Below are positions 10,078-21,680 of a stretch of 64,000 bases of DNA, one piece after another. The stretch covers positions 1 to 64,000 of the forward strand of contig JANSLP010000066.1 in the NCBI GenBank assembly GCA_029298735.1, given 5' to 3'. This stretch comes from Ophiostoma sp. CBS 140.51 (taxonomy: Eukaryota; Ascomycota; Sordariomycetes; Ophiostomatales; Ophiostomataceae). The position numbers and the translations under genes were made by a program. Below the pieces are notes generated by a model. That model did no database searches and was not told where the DNA came from. It saw only the letters and a program-made list of their open reading frames with translations. The number at the start of each line of letters is the position of its first letter. Positions within the stretch are counted from its first letter, which is position 1.

Positions 10078-11298
10078 TTATGTCGCTCGCTCGTCGCCCA
10101 ACTGCATCAACGGCCTCGATTTCGCTACCGGGAACACCGTTTGCTTCATTGCCTCATCTAACCGACGCGCCCGGAACCGCTGCTGTCGCTTTTTGTACAT
10201 ATTCTCCGCTGTGAAGCACGCAATGCTCACAAGCACAACCACAACAACCACTAGACCGGCCACGATGCCCGCCACTTCCTGCGTGTTGAGCCCTGTGGCA
10301 CCGGTCACAAGTGTAGTCTCGCCGTTGTCGCTGTTGTCGCTACCGTTCCTGCCCGCGCTGCTGCCCGTCGCCACAGCGCCGAGAGCTGTCGCTGCCGTCG
10401 TCTCCGACGGATTGCTCGATGCAACGGCTTGAGTAGATGCTGGCGCCGAGTTGGTGGCCGGACGAGACCCGACGAATGTTCTGGATGCTGGAAACGATGT
10501 CGCCGTCCCTCCGAAACCCGTGCTAATGGTCACCGTCACAAGCGACACAACACCACCAGGCCCAACCGAGACCGACAGAGTAGTCGGAAGCCCAGATCCA
10601 GAGGGGCCAACAAGCGGAGGGTTGACCGAGCCGCCCACAGGTGACGATGATGAAGATGACAAGGACGACCCAAAGACGGCCGGCACAAGAACAGCGTCAG
10701 GATGGTTTGGCCAGACGGCACAGCAGTTGGCGGTTGTGGACGAGCCTGCGGATCCACAGCACCACTGTGTCGTCTGGTTGGCCGAAGAAGCGGACGAGCC
10801 ACCACCACCACACGGCGTCATTGCTGCATTGTCGCCCGTGACCGAAGAGCACACATTTCGAAGACAGCCGCCGGCCCAGTCTGGTTGTGTGCACGAGTTG
10901 CGACTGAACTGGATCGGGGTCGCCGTGCGGCCGGTCTGCGCATCGGCGAGTTGCAGCTGACAGAGGCCGTTGTCGAGGCAGATGTCGGGGCCGGTGAAGA
11001 ACAGCTGTTGCTGTCCGGATGCATTTTCCGTGATGCTGCTGTCGTCGCTGCTAGGAGCCTGTCGTCCTTTGATGCGACTCGTTTGACGGCCGATATTGCA
11101 GCACATTGACGCTACAGCAGCTCCGTTGTTATTTGCGCCATTGCCATTTGTGTTGCTCTGAAGGCAAGGGACGACGCCCGGGTCGGTCACTTGCGAGCCA
11201 TCGAGGTGGAAACACTGCGGCTGTGCAGCCGTACCAGACGCCAGGTCTGATGCCGCCAGAAAAAAGACGATGGCTCCTGATCGTGATAATGGCTTCAT
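10078..11298 (-). CDS. Cys-rich single-pass cell-surface protein
   Basis: A single-exon 406-residue protein with a predicted type I topology. It has an N-terminal signal peptide (about residues 1-25, ending near GTAAQ). A Cys-rich ectodomain follows, with CFHLDGS near the start and pairs such as MCCN, WCCG and NCCA. Next is a long Ser/Thr/Gly/Pro-rich stalk suited to O-glycosylation. One strong transmembrane helix (about 341-363, a Val-rich run) precedes a basic cytoplasmic tail of about 43 residues starting YKKRQQRFRARR. This layout is common among fungal surface proteins whose first exofacial motif is C-x5-S followed by a proline/cysteine-containing loop. Roles proposed for such proteins include wall sensing and adhesion, but I recognise no named family. 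The start is the ATG at 11298. Confidence 0.85.
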   Translation of the reverse strand: MKPLSRSGAIVFFLAASDLASGTAAQPQCFHLDGSQVTDPGVVPCLQSNTNGNGANNNGAAVASMCCNIGRQTSRIKGRQAPSSDDSSITENASGQQQLFFTGPDICLDNGLCQLQLADAQTGRTATPIQFSRNSCTQPDWAGGCLRNVCSSVTGDNAAMTPCGGGGSSASSANQTTQWCCGSAGSSTTANCCAVWPNHPDAVLVPAVFGSSLSSSSSSPVGGSVNPPLVGPSGSGLPTTLSVSVGPGGVVSLVTVTISTGFGGTATSFPASRTFVGSRPATNSAPASTQAVASSNPSETTAATALGAVATGSSAGRNGSDNSDNGETTLVTGATGLNTQEVAGIVAGLVVVVVVLVSIACFTAENMYKKRQQRFRARRLDEAMKQTVFPVAKSRPLMQLGDERAT

Positions 11299-14200
11299 TG
11301 TGATGTCCGGCTATCTGCGATATATTCGAGCATCTTTCTTCTGAAAAACGAGGCACAGCAACGAAATTTTGACCTAGGGAGAAAGAAATGAATAGAAGAC
11401 AACAAGGACCCAGCAAGCGAGAGATATTCAGTCCACGATACGACAACATCAAATGCGCTTCCCGAGTCCTTGGATATTCTCCCCTTCTCTTTTCTCCCGT
11501 ATCCGACCTCACCCTGGGACTATTGTTGTCGGAGAATTTTCATTCTTCCATTCATCCTTCCGTTTAGGGGGTCATTGCTTCGTCAACACCAAAGACCGAG
11601 TCTGGACATCAATGAAGCGCCCTCGCTTGCTCGACATTTCCAACATGATACTTTGTTTACCCGGGTGATCGACGCCGAGGAAAAAAGGAAAGCCGCAAAG
11701 CACAACTGTTTATGTTTCGGTGTGGGAGGGGAGAACGACACAAAGAGGTCAGTCGCTGTGTGAGTACGGTTGCGAAATGCTTAATTGTGCTCCAGGCCAC
11801 TGCCGCTCGACCCCAGTTTTGATGTTCGTCTCATATCATGATCAGCCGAAGGGTCTGCTTCTGTTCAACGATTTTGCCTTTTGTCTTTGCGATTTTGCCG
11901 TGCATGAACACTGGCATCCGGGCGTTTGTTTTTGCTGTAGGCGGCAGTCAAACGTAGCAGAGACAAAGAACAAAAAGCATACCAAGAGACACGTGCGTTT
12001 CAAGCACTGCTACCTTCAAGTTCACGCAAAATACATCTCGCAGAAGACTGCCTGCCCTCCCCTATCTTATCTAGACAATTAACGGGAATATATGGTCACT
12101 GCCGGATATTTTAAAATAAACCCGTACTTGGACCTCATAAACTCTCTCCAATCTCTGGCCCAAGACGACTTACACGATGCTTTGGCGTGACGATCAAACT
12201 TCACCCCCGTCGCCCTGCTTACCACAGCTACCGGCGCAAGGGCCACGCTTTTCACCAAAATAATCGTTGCAAACGAGGAAGAAAAACCCACCGATAAAAA
12301 AATGTTAACCAGCACCGCCACGTCTAATTTTCACCATACTGAGTACATCTTCGTTCAGCCACGACCGGGATATCGGAGGACCTGTCGCATACTCGGAGCC
12401 CGTAGCAACATTCTTGGTTCGGCCTTCTTTCTCAATGCTCGGCCTCGCCTCTCCTCTGCTTTCCCTTTGCCTGCCCCAATTTCGCTCCCACCGTCAGCAC
12501 ACCCCAATTTGACTGTCTCAATCGTCCCCATTCCCCTCTCTTTGGCGGCGCTCCCTGTCTGCCTCCTCATCCCCCTCGTCTTCTCTCTTCAAAAAGTGTC
12601 ACCACACCCCAAAAACCAGTGGATCATGGCGCCCCGCCTTCCCCCAATGACGACACTAATGTAGTGTTTGTGTGGGCAAAGGACCGCTAGTTCCGGTCTT
12701 TGGTGCGCCGTTATGGGCGCCCTTTCTTTTCCCCTTTTTGTCCTGGTCCTCTCGTTTCTCCAGTATTACGGAGTATTCTTGGCACCAGGTCGGAGAAACT
12801 ACATGAGGCAGAGCAGAGATACTCCGCACACAATGGATCGCTGCCACCCACACACAAAGTTGTGACAAAGGCGAAAAAAAGGAACAGATGAACCAGTCCT
12901 GCTGGTGGTGATGGGCAGCTCACAGGCTTTCGTTTTGTACACATCGAAACAGTTGGGAGGACAGGTACTTTTCTTCCTGCCTCAAGCTCAGACAGATGCA
13001 ACATCGGCCACACCCTCAAAAACACTGCTCCTTGCAGCAGTCGTGCCGTGTTTTCCATTCTATTCATCTGGCCTGCCAGCGAGTAATTGCCCTCTTTGAA
13101 GCGGTTGTTGTCTTTCCCCGCGCGTTGTAATACACACTTGACCGCTGTCGACAGGACGGAACGAACTTTAGAGTTGAGATTCGTAAAGACGCACAAAATA
13201 CGGAGAACGGAAAACAAAAACCGGACTAACGAATATGTAGCAAGCTAGGCCATTCATAGCTGGTTCAGTGTTGGCTGTCGTGCCTTTGTTCTGGAAGGGT
13301 TGAAGCATAGTCTCTTTAACTTCATTGTCGACTTTGGATATTTTTATCTACCTCGATGTGCCTGTGAAGATTCTCACAATACAGATGTTTACGGTCCGGA
13401 TACTGATCTAGGCTGGACGATATCGTGAGAAAGACTGCATGCTTGTGCGCGTGTCGGTGACAGGCCCCAATATTTCTCTTTCACGATTTCTTTCTTATTT
13501 ACCCCGGTCCTGCTTCCCCGCCTACAAACGGGATGCCCCAGGCCCAGGTAAACCGCTAGCCTATCCTCCGTCCGGACCCAACCTTGCGGATCCCCCGCCA
13601 CGTTGAGGATGGTCGAGAGAAGAGAACAAGAAACTTGAGAAGTGTGAAGAATTGTTTCTTTTGAGAGGACAAAAAAGGACACATCTCGAGACTCTGACAA
13701 GAAAGGATGTGCATGCTGCGTAAAAGACTGCAAGTTGAAACAAGACGAAGCAGGGCAACTCGTTGGCGAGGGAAGAAGACACACGCATATGCAGCATCTC
13801 GACTCATGATAGAGGGGAATGATGAATCAGTAGCGGAACGGCATTTAGTGATGCTGTTCTGCATCGAACAGAAGTTGACAAGGAGACACAAGATGGCCAC
13901 TCATCAAGGTAGGAAATGAGAGCCAACATTGAGAGACAAGATACAAGATACAAGAACCAAAATGCGTGGAGGAAAGAGACCCCTGCATGAGCTTGTTTTT
14001 AAAATAACAAAAAAAATGGTCTCAGGGACAAAAAAATTGCGGCTTAACAGCAACCTCGCAGCTAGATTCTCCGGATCTCCAAGGCCGTCCAAGAATACCA
14101 AAGCCAATCGCAGGCAATCCAATCCAAGGTCTGATAACGAAATGGTATTACGAGGTTACGAGGTACGCCGTCTTTGAATCGACAGCGAACAAATGAGATG

Positions 14201-15795
14201 CAAGAGATCTTCTGTGGACCTGGACTGTTGGTACAATGGCCACGTTGGATGCAGCAAAAGAAATAAAATGGGAAAGAAAAAAGAAAGGAACAAAGTTGTC
14301 AATGTGCATTTGTCTCACACACAGAAAATTGTCACAGGGATTTTCAATAATACCGCTCTTTGGCTTTTTACTCACAGCTTCACTTACACCAATCTCAGAG
14401 CTCCGAGTACAGACACAGGGCAGGCACAAATACGGGACACAGGGCCTCCACAACGTCTGTGTCTTTATCGGGCCTCTGTCCCTCCCAGCGTATCCAGCGC
14501 CTGTCTTCAGCGTGTCTAGCACCTGTCTTTGACGAATTTATCACATCGCTTTTAATTTATCTCTTTTATTTTATCGCTTTCAATCCATCACTTTCAATCC
14601 ATCGCTTTCAGTTTGTCGCTTGCTATTCAGCGCTTTTATTCGCCTTCAAATAAGTCGAATAAAAACGCTAAACACACAGCGCAAAAGGCTCCACGCGGGC
14701 CTCTGGCGACTTTTAGCCTTGCCTATTTAGTATCAGCGTACGTTATGTTTTGGCTGTACCTGTGGCTCGAATTGAAGCCTACCCTGTGTCTGTATGTCGT
14801 ACCAGGAGCCCAATCTCCAATCTTGGAGTCTTTCAGTGCATGCAGCTCGAGGGTAACGATTTCCCATCCGCCAATGGGGGTAAAGGTTTCCTAAGCACCG
14901 GCTCCACAGGAATGACAAGCGCTGGACGCCAGCGGCCCCAATTGCACAGCGATGGATCCAGATGGAGCAGGATGGGGGATGGGGGAGGACGGAGAAACGA
15001 CGCCATGGCGGTCCAGCCTCCATTTTTTTGGGGTGCTGTGACACTTTTTTTCTGGACTTGTTTGTTCTTTCATGTCGTTCATGTTCCTTTTTCGAGCCTT
15101 TTTGTGACGCTCGCCTCCTTTCACCGGCCCTAGCCCCAGGCCTAGCATGCAGCTTCCGGCTTGTCTGGGAGGCAGTCGAGGGTGTGCAGACGAGTAAGTG
15201 GAGTCTTGTGGAGTGCATCTGTGGAGAGAAGGCAGAAGAAGGGAGGCATTTGAGGGCGGAGGAGACGACAAGATAGGACATGCAGCATAGCTCCGGCACG
15301 TCCAGTACCGTCTTTTATTTTTTAATGAGGGCATCTCCAAGGAACGAGAGGGCCAGAGATGGGCAGCTAGTCCCAAACTGAAAGTATTCCCAGCTGGAGG
15401 GGGCGAAGCTGCAGGCAGAGAACAAGGAGAAAGGGCGCCATGAATCGCGTGTAAGAGGGCAAGTGGGAATGAGGGAAAGTTACTTGTAATGCGTTGCTCT
15501 GACTGGAGCATCTTAGTCCGGAGAGGGGAATAAAAGAAAGAAGGGGCAGCCTGCCGTAGCTTGTTCTTCTTCTTGTTTATATTTGGAGCAGGCCCTTCTT
15601 TCTTCAGTTTCTTGTTCTCTCTCTTTTTTTGTTTCTTTCTTCAGCCAGAGTTGAAGTCGGCCATTATCACGAAGAGTTGCAACGCCTAGACCACGATATA
15701 ATCGTCCTCGGCACATATTTTACAGACAGAATACGAAAGACGACGAAACCAAAACACACAAGCACACACAAAACGACAACAGTCAAATAGGCCAA
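11299..15795. other. Gene-poor interval with a 14-bp minisatellite
   Basis: About 4.5 kb between divergent genes. Open frames here are short, low in coding-like composition and without domains. Structures seen are TACTGAGTA at 12337, TACGGAGTA at 12767 and the 14-bp array at 14545-14642. From about 15520 the sequence becomes a T/C-rich promoter and leader for the P450. Confidence 0.5.
14545..14642. repeat. 14-bp minisatellite, seven diverged units
   Basis: Units based on ATCGCTTTCAATCC start at 14545, 14559, 14573, 14587, 14601, 14615 and 14629 with an exact 14-bp period. The central units at 14573 and 14587 differ by one base. The outer units are more diverged. Confidence 0.8.
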
Positions 15796-17467
15796 ATGGG
15801 TGCCATTCCCTTCGAACTCATCCCGCAGTACCTGGGCATCATCAGCCTGGGTCTGCTGGCTGTCGGTTCCCTCTACACTCTGTGGACCGTCATCTACAAC
15901 CTCTACTTCCACCCGCTGTCGCGGTTCCCCGGCCCTTTCCTGGCCAAGATCTCTCCTGTACGCCTGCAGCTTTTCATACTATATTTTCTCGTATTTTCGT
16001 TGCCTAACAGTCTTTGTTCTCCAGATCTACTCCATCTATGGTCTTTTCCGTGGTCGGTGGCCGTTTGACGTCCACCAGCTGCACCTTAAGTATGGCCCCA
16101 TCCTGCGTCTGATGCCCAACGAGCTGTCCTTCATCGACCCCGAGGCATGGCGCGACATCTACGGCCATCGCCAGGGCCACCCGCAGTTCCACAAGGATCG
16201 TATGTACTCCCTCCCCTGAGATATCATCTCCCCCCATTTGCTCCCTACTAACAGCACAGCCATCCATGTCGGCTCCGTCCAGGACATTCCCGGCTCGACC
16301 ACGCTCACCATGGCCGACGACAACAACCACAGCCGTCAGCGCCGTACTCTCGCCCACGCTTTCAGTCAGAAGGCCCTGCTCGAGCAGGAGAGCATCATCC
16401 GCGGCTACGTCGATCTCTTCATTGAGAAGCTGACTCCCTTCTCCAAGTCGGGCGAGCGCCTCAACATGTGCGACTGGTTCAACTTCACCACCTTTGACAT
16501 TATCGGCGACATGGCCTTTGGCGAGCCCTTTGGCTGCCTGCGTGATGGTGTTTTCCACGCCTGGGTGTCTCTGATTACGCAGACCATCAAGGCCGGTGCT
16601 TTCGAGCAGGCCACCCGCCGCATGGCCACCACTGGCAGCCCTCTCCAGAGTTTCCTTGTCCGCCTGATCCCCAGCGACCTGCGCCGCAAGCGTTTCGAGC
16701 ATCTCGAGCTTAGCAAGGAGAAGTGCCTTAAGCGTATCGAGGAGGGTCTCCGCCGCGAGCACCACGATTTCCTGTACTACATTCTGCGTGCCAACGAGAA
16801 GGGCGGTGTCCGCCAGGACGAGATTATCCTAAACAGTGCTCTCTTCATTGTCGCCGGCTCCGAGACGACTGCTTCGCTGCTTGCTGGTCTGACCATGTGG
16901 CTCATGCGCACCCCCCACGCCTACAAGCGCCTCACTGAGGAGATCCGCACCCGCTTCGCCTCGGCCGAGAAGATGAACTTTACCGACCTCCAGGAGTGCG
17001 AGTACATGAACGCCTGCATCGACGAGGCCCTCCGCATCTTCCCTCCGATCCCCACTGGTCTGACCCGTACTGTCCCCGAGGGTGGCGACACCGTTGCCGG
17101 CGAGATGCTGCCCGGTGGCACCACTGTTTCTGTCTACTCGTGGGCCGCCACCCACTCCCCGACCAACTTCCAGCGCCCCGACGAGTTCATCCCTGAGCGC
17201 TGGTTCGACCCCGCCTACGCCAACGAGAACAAGGACGCCAGCCAGCCCTTCTCCCTGGGCCCCCGTGGCTGCATTGGCCGTCACTTGACCTTCCTCGAGC
17301 TGCGCCTGATCCTGGCCAACCTGCTGTGGCACTTTGACCTGGAGCGCGCCGACAAGAACGAGGCCGTCGACATCTGGGACATTTCGGGCGACCTGAAACA
17401 CGTCAAGGCCTTCAACACCTGGAACAAGCCGCCTCTGTGGACCAAGCTGACGCCCGTCAAGCGCTGA
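15796..17467 (+). CDS. Cytochrome P450 monooxygenase, three exons
   Basis: Exons are 15796-15957, 16025-16199 and 16260-17467. The introns are 67 and 60 bp, with donors GTACGC and GTATGT and branch points CTAAC. The product is 514 residues, normal for a microsomal P450. It has an N-terminal hydrophobic anchor (about residues 9-33) followed by the proline hinge FPGP. The I-helix oxygen-binding motif AGSETT is at 311-316, the K-helix ExxR is Glu368-Arg371, PERW follows, and the heme loop FSLGPRGCIG carries the ligand Cys450. All landmarks are intact. The overall pattern resembles the fungal isotrichodermin C-15 hydroxylase (CYP65-like) group, a moderate-confidence impression. Substrate is unknown. 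It converges with an MFS exporter gene, next to a Zn2Cys6 regulator, suggesting a shared detoxification or metabolite role. Confidence 0.95.
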
Positions 17468-17921
17468 ACGGCTCAAGAGTGGAGGTGAAGGAGGATGTTT
17501 CCATATCTGAGGAACACTGCAGTGTTCTCTCACAACACAACGACACAGTACGAAGGCTGCGATGACGTCTCATGATAAATACAAAGGCAACTTGTGTCAT
17601 TAACGACGATTATGACAATTGCATGTCACGTCTATGAAGAGAGGAGGGGAAGAAGTCCGCGGATGAAAATCAAAACTACCGGCTGCGAGGAATGGCCTGG
17701 ATTGGGATATGATGTAACTAAATTTAAGCTTAGCAATGTACAATGAAATAATAAATAAGAATGATCAAATGCAAACTCATTGAACAAGAACAGAATGAAT
17801 TCAAACGTGTTGTATTATCAACTAAAATAAAAATAAAAGTGTCCAACTAAATTTACCATATTACTACATAAAGACCACCCACTAATGCCACATAAGTTGT
17901 TTCGCTCCACCCAGTTCTTTT
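17468..17921. other. Convergent 3' region of P450 and MFS genes
   Basis: AT-rich sequence from about 17690, with A-rich runs on both strands suited to polyadenylation of both convergent genes. No gene seen. Confidence 0.55.
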
Positions 17922-19584
17922 TTACTTGAAGAACTTAAAGAGAGGGCCCTTGCTCCGGATCTGCTCGCCCTTCCACATGAACGGACCCATCAATACAGGG
18001 AACAATGCCAGCGGGATGATGGCGTAAACAATGTAGGGCGTGCGGGCTCCGGCCGACGCGATCCAACCGGGCGTGTAAAACGGCGGGTGGAAGCACATCA
18101 GGTTGAAGAAGAACTGGAACACAATGGCCACCTCGGCAGCTTGATCCGGGTAACAGTCGGTCATGTATGTCATGACGACGGTCACGATAATTTCCTGACC
18201 GAAGACAAACAAAATCATGCCCGCCAACGGCGAGGACCAGTCACCAGGGTGGCTGCCCTGCAGCTGGATGCCGTACAACAAGAGACCCGCCACGATCGTG
18301 ACAAGACCCGTAATGTTCAGCTTCAGCAACTTTTCGGCACGCCAGACTTCCTCCTTCTTGAGAGTGCGCTTGACAAGCAGATCACACAAGGGACCTGCCA
18401 GAAGTTCACCCGAAAAGGCACCAATAAGACCCGAGATGAAGCAGTATCCAACTTGGGCAGTGGTAAAGTGGAAGCGGCTGGTGACACCAAAGTTGAGCGT
18501 GAAGCCAGCAGTGTTGGCAACTTCGGTCATGACGGCCGTCGATACCCAGAACGAAGGGATTACTACGGAAGGGTAGACAAACATGCTGTAAGGCCGGCGG
18601 AAGGTCTGCAGCCACGTCTCGCCCGTCGGGTTAGTCGGCGTGCGGAAACCGAGGCGGCGGCCAAGACTCTTTCTGGAAGTCTCACGCTGCTCGGCACTCT
18701 CGGCCGCCACAACTTCGCGCTCGTAAATAGTTTCCGGGACAAGGAGGAACTGGCCAGTGAGCTGCACTGCGTACGTGATTGCCGACACGTACATGGACCA
18801 ACGCCAACCGAGCTTGGGGTTCTGTTGGATGGAGCCACCGGCCACGCCGCCTACATACGGCGCGATAACCAGCAAGATCGAGTTTATGCCCATGCGGGAG
18901 CCCTTTTCATGCAAGAAGAACATGTCCGAGATGGCGGCAGGGCCGATACAAAGACCGGCACTGCCACCGAAACCCATAACCATGCGGCAGCCGAGAGCTT
19001 GAGCATACGACTGACTGCGGGCGACGCCAATGGCAGCAACAAGAGCGATGATTTGGCTCATGAGCAGGACAGGGCGACGGCCAATGCGATGACTCAGGGG
19101 GATCCAGAAGAAGGGGGCAATAGCATAGAGGATGGACGGGGCGGAGCCGATGTAGGTGGCCTTGGAGGCGGCGGTATGAAACTGGGCGGCCAGCGAGTGG
19201 GCACCGGGGGCCTACACAAAATTCGTTAGAATTAATCAAACATTGATGCCGAGGCGGCGAGAAGGGAACTTACAATCAACGTGGCTGAGAACTTGACGAG
19301 AAGGGACTCGAGGGCCAGAATAAACATGGCGGCGTGCTTCTTAGCAAAGCTCCAGTTCTGGGAAGTAATGGTTAGCATCTCTTATTTTTGATGTTATTTG
19401 TTCCGTCATGATAATTAAGTGCACTCACCAGAGGGTCCTCCGGATCGTCGCTCGGCTGGGGCACGAGCACAATACCATGCTTGTTGCACTTGAGCGGCGG
19501 GCCGTCAGTCTTTTCCGTCGAGGGTGGGTGGTGATGGCCGTGGATGCCCGACGCGTTGACAGCGACGCTCTCTTTGATATCCAT
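17922..19584 (-). CDS. MFS transporter (DHA1-type exporter), three exons
   Basis: Minus-strand exons are 19584-19429, 19357-19274 and 19211-17922; the introns are 71 and 62 bp. Donors are GTGAGT and GTAAGT, with CTAAC branch points. The product is 509 residues starting MDIKES; the ATG at 19584 (CACACAATGG) is the only in-frame ATG there. A soluble N-terminal region ends in DPLNWS, typical of fungal DHA1 drug:proton antiporter-like proteins. It precedes helix 1 and motif A RIGRRPV (122-128) in loop 2-3. Hydrophobicity fits 12 helices with a long central loop rich in Glu/Arg. Similarity is closest, from memory, to Hol1-like fungal members. Likely role: plasma-membrane export or polyamine/cation/drug transport; the substrate is unknown. 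It is convergent with the P450 and divergent from the Zn2Cys6 regulator. Confidence 0.93.
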
Positions 19585-21680
19585 TGTGTGGGATGTTGTT
19601 GACAAAGCAGTAAAATGGTAAATAATAGGACAGATGAAAGAGAGAAGAGAAAGAAAAAGGTGATGGCAGTGACGAAAGATCAGAAAGCCACAGATTCATC
19701 AACACAGTGCAGACTGATGGCAGGGGTGCATGCCCGTGTTATATCTCCAAGAAGTTGTACGGAAGCTCATCGACTGTATGGTAGCCGACAATATGTATCA
19801 CGGCAACACAGCCGCGTATGTGTGTACATACAGGAGTAACAAATACACAAAAGTGCCCTTTTGCGCCAGTCTACTCACAAATCAAAGAGAGACAAGAGAG
19901 ACAAAAGATAGGGGACTAGGCAGCGTTCATACCGCAGGCTGATCACCGCTTCCGATGATGCATATTGAGGTTGAGGGGAGAGGGACAAGGACAGGGAAGA
20001 ACACACACGAACAATTACACGGGTTCAGACACTACACAGGACAAGCATTATTGCCCACGACGTCGACTCCTCCACGACACGACTCGTACTACCGTCGAAT
20101 GCCGCCAAAAAGTGGCACGCAGAAGCGTCAAATGCCCCCCCAGAAAGGCCTAATCGAGCTTGGCCCGGCCGGCTGCAGCGTAGCTATCGGTCGGCTTGGC
20201 ACTGGGGAGGGGTCATTGGAGTGGTAGAAAGGCTGGCAAACAAGGGCTCTCAACGCGGTGGTGGCGGTCTGCATTCAAGCCGCGATGAAGCGATGAGGAA
20301 GTGTCCACAGATAAGCTCCTGGCGCCTTTTTGAGGGCCTTGACAAAAACAACGGAGACATCGGGGGGCAAGGCAAGATAAAGGCACAGCGAGGAGAAAGA
20401 ATCAAAACATAAGGATAGAAATAAAGAATTTGAAAATCAATAAAATAATATAAACACTGAGTAATAAGGAACGTTCGTAACTCAAAGATAAAGATAAGAC
20501 TGCCCACGACAATGACAAAAGAGATTGGAACCAAAGTGGTCCCTCGATTCTTCAACTATCGACATTAGTCTTTGGGTTGAGAACACATTTTCTCTGGTAT
20601 TTTGCTCGTGTCATTCGATAGAGTTGTTGGCTTCAAAATTGGCACTTGTCGTTTGCCCTTTCTCTCCTTTCTTGCCTGGTTTGCTCCTTCCTTGATTTTC
20701 TTTTTTTTCTTGTTCTCTCTTCCCCCCCGAAGTTCGGCGTCTGCTCAACTCGGCGATAGGCCTTGGCCCGCTAACAATTGTAACTTACAGTGCTGCATCA
20801 CGTGCGTCAGCAGTGGTACGGCGGCGCTTCGGACGACGCAACCTGTAAGACAGCCTTTTGAACACTTTGGGCAGTCCGTATGACAGCCGTAAGACAGCTA
20901 CCAAGGCCCTGGGATTCCTGACAAGGCTCGTTCAACATCTGTCCTCACCCGTTAGCCTTATCAGTCACAGGCCAACTAGCCCCCTGTCAGCCCCATCGTG
21001 CCTGCCCCGTCGCGTGCTAGAGTGGGGCACTGAACGTCGACTCTTGCCTGTATTTGGATGGAATCGCGGGCTGCATGCTTGCCGCCCCCAGGTTTTTTAT
21101 TTGTAGCTTTGTAGCTTCCTTTGTTTGGCCCTCCTGGTTGCCCTTGATTCTCTTGGCTTCTCCATTGTCGACGTTGCCTCCTAGACCGACGCTTGACGCC
21201 AACGACTCCTCCTCTCCTCCTATGATAATGTCTCCCTGGCCTCTTCACTCCATGCTGCTGGACTTGCCTCCAGCCACAATGCTGTCCACGCGATACCGCC
21301 CGGCCCAAAAAGAAGACGAAAGATAGGAAACGATCTCGAGCCGTCCGAGTGGTCGGAAATACTGGAGACTCGAATACAACCAAAGACGACCCCCAAAGGA
21401 CGATTCCGTCATGCAAACAGGCTGCCATTGATAGGAGGGGACGTTGTCTTTTGCTTGTGTCTTGCCTTTGATTTGTCTGGAATAATTACGGAGGAGACCC
21501 TCGAGACCCTCTTTCTCTCTCCGGCAGTCTTCGGTGGATTTCCCGATCTCCAAGATCCACCCCGTCAAACGTCAACCGATATGTGGGTGTGAAGTCGACA
21601 TCACTGTCGCCGTCCTCGACAACTTCTACGCACAAATCTTAGCTACACGTACAGCTACAATTGCTTTCACGCCAACCCGC
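19585..21680. other. Divergent promoter region between the MFS gene and the Zn2Cys6 regulator
   Basis: About 2.1 kb shared upstream region. It contains AT-rich stretches (20400-20520), a CACGTG core at about 20799-20804, and pyrimidine-rich sequence toward 21680. The frame upstream of 21681 stays open from 21534 but has no ATG, so I treat it as leader. Confidence 0.5.

Noticed and set aside
18087..19229. Plus-strand open frame of 380 codons
   Set aside because: Antisense to the MFS transporter; an artefact of GC-rich third positions, with no domain.
21534..21680. N-terminal extension of the first Zn2Cys6 regulator
   Set aside because: The frame is open, but there is no ATG before 21681 (21534 is GTG), and the sequence is leader-like.
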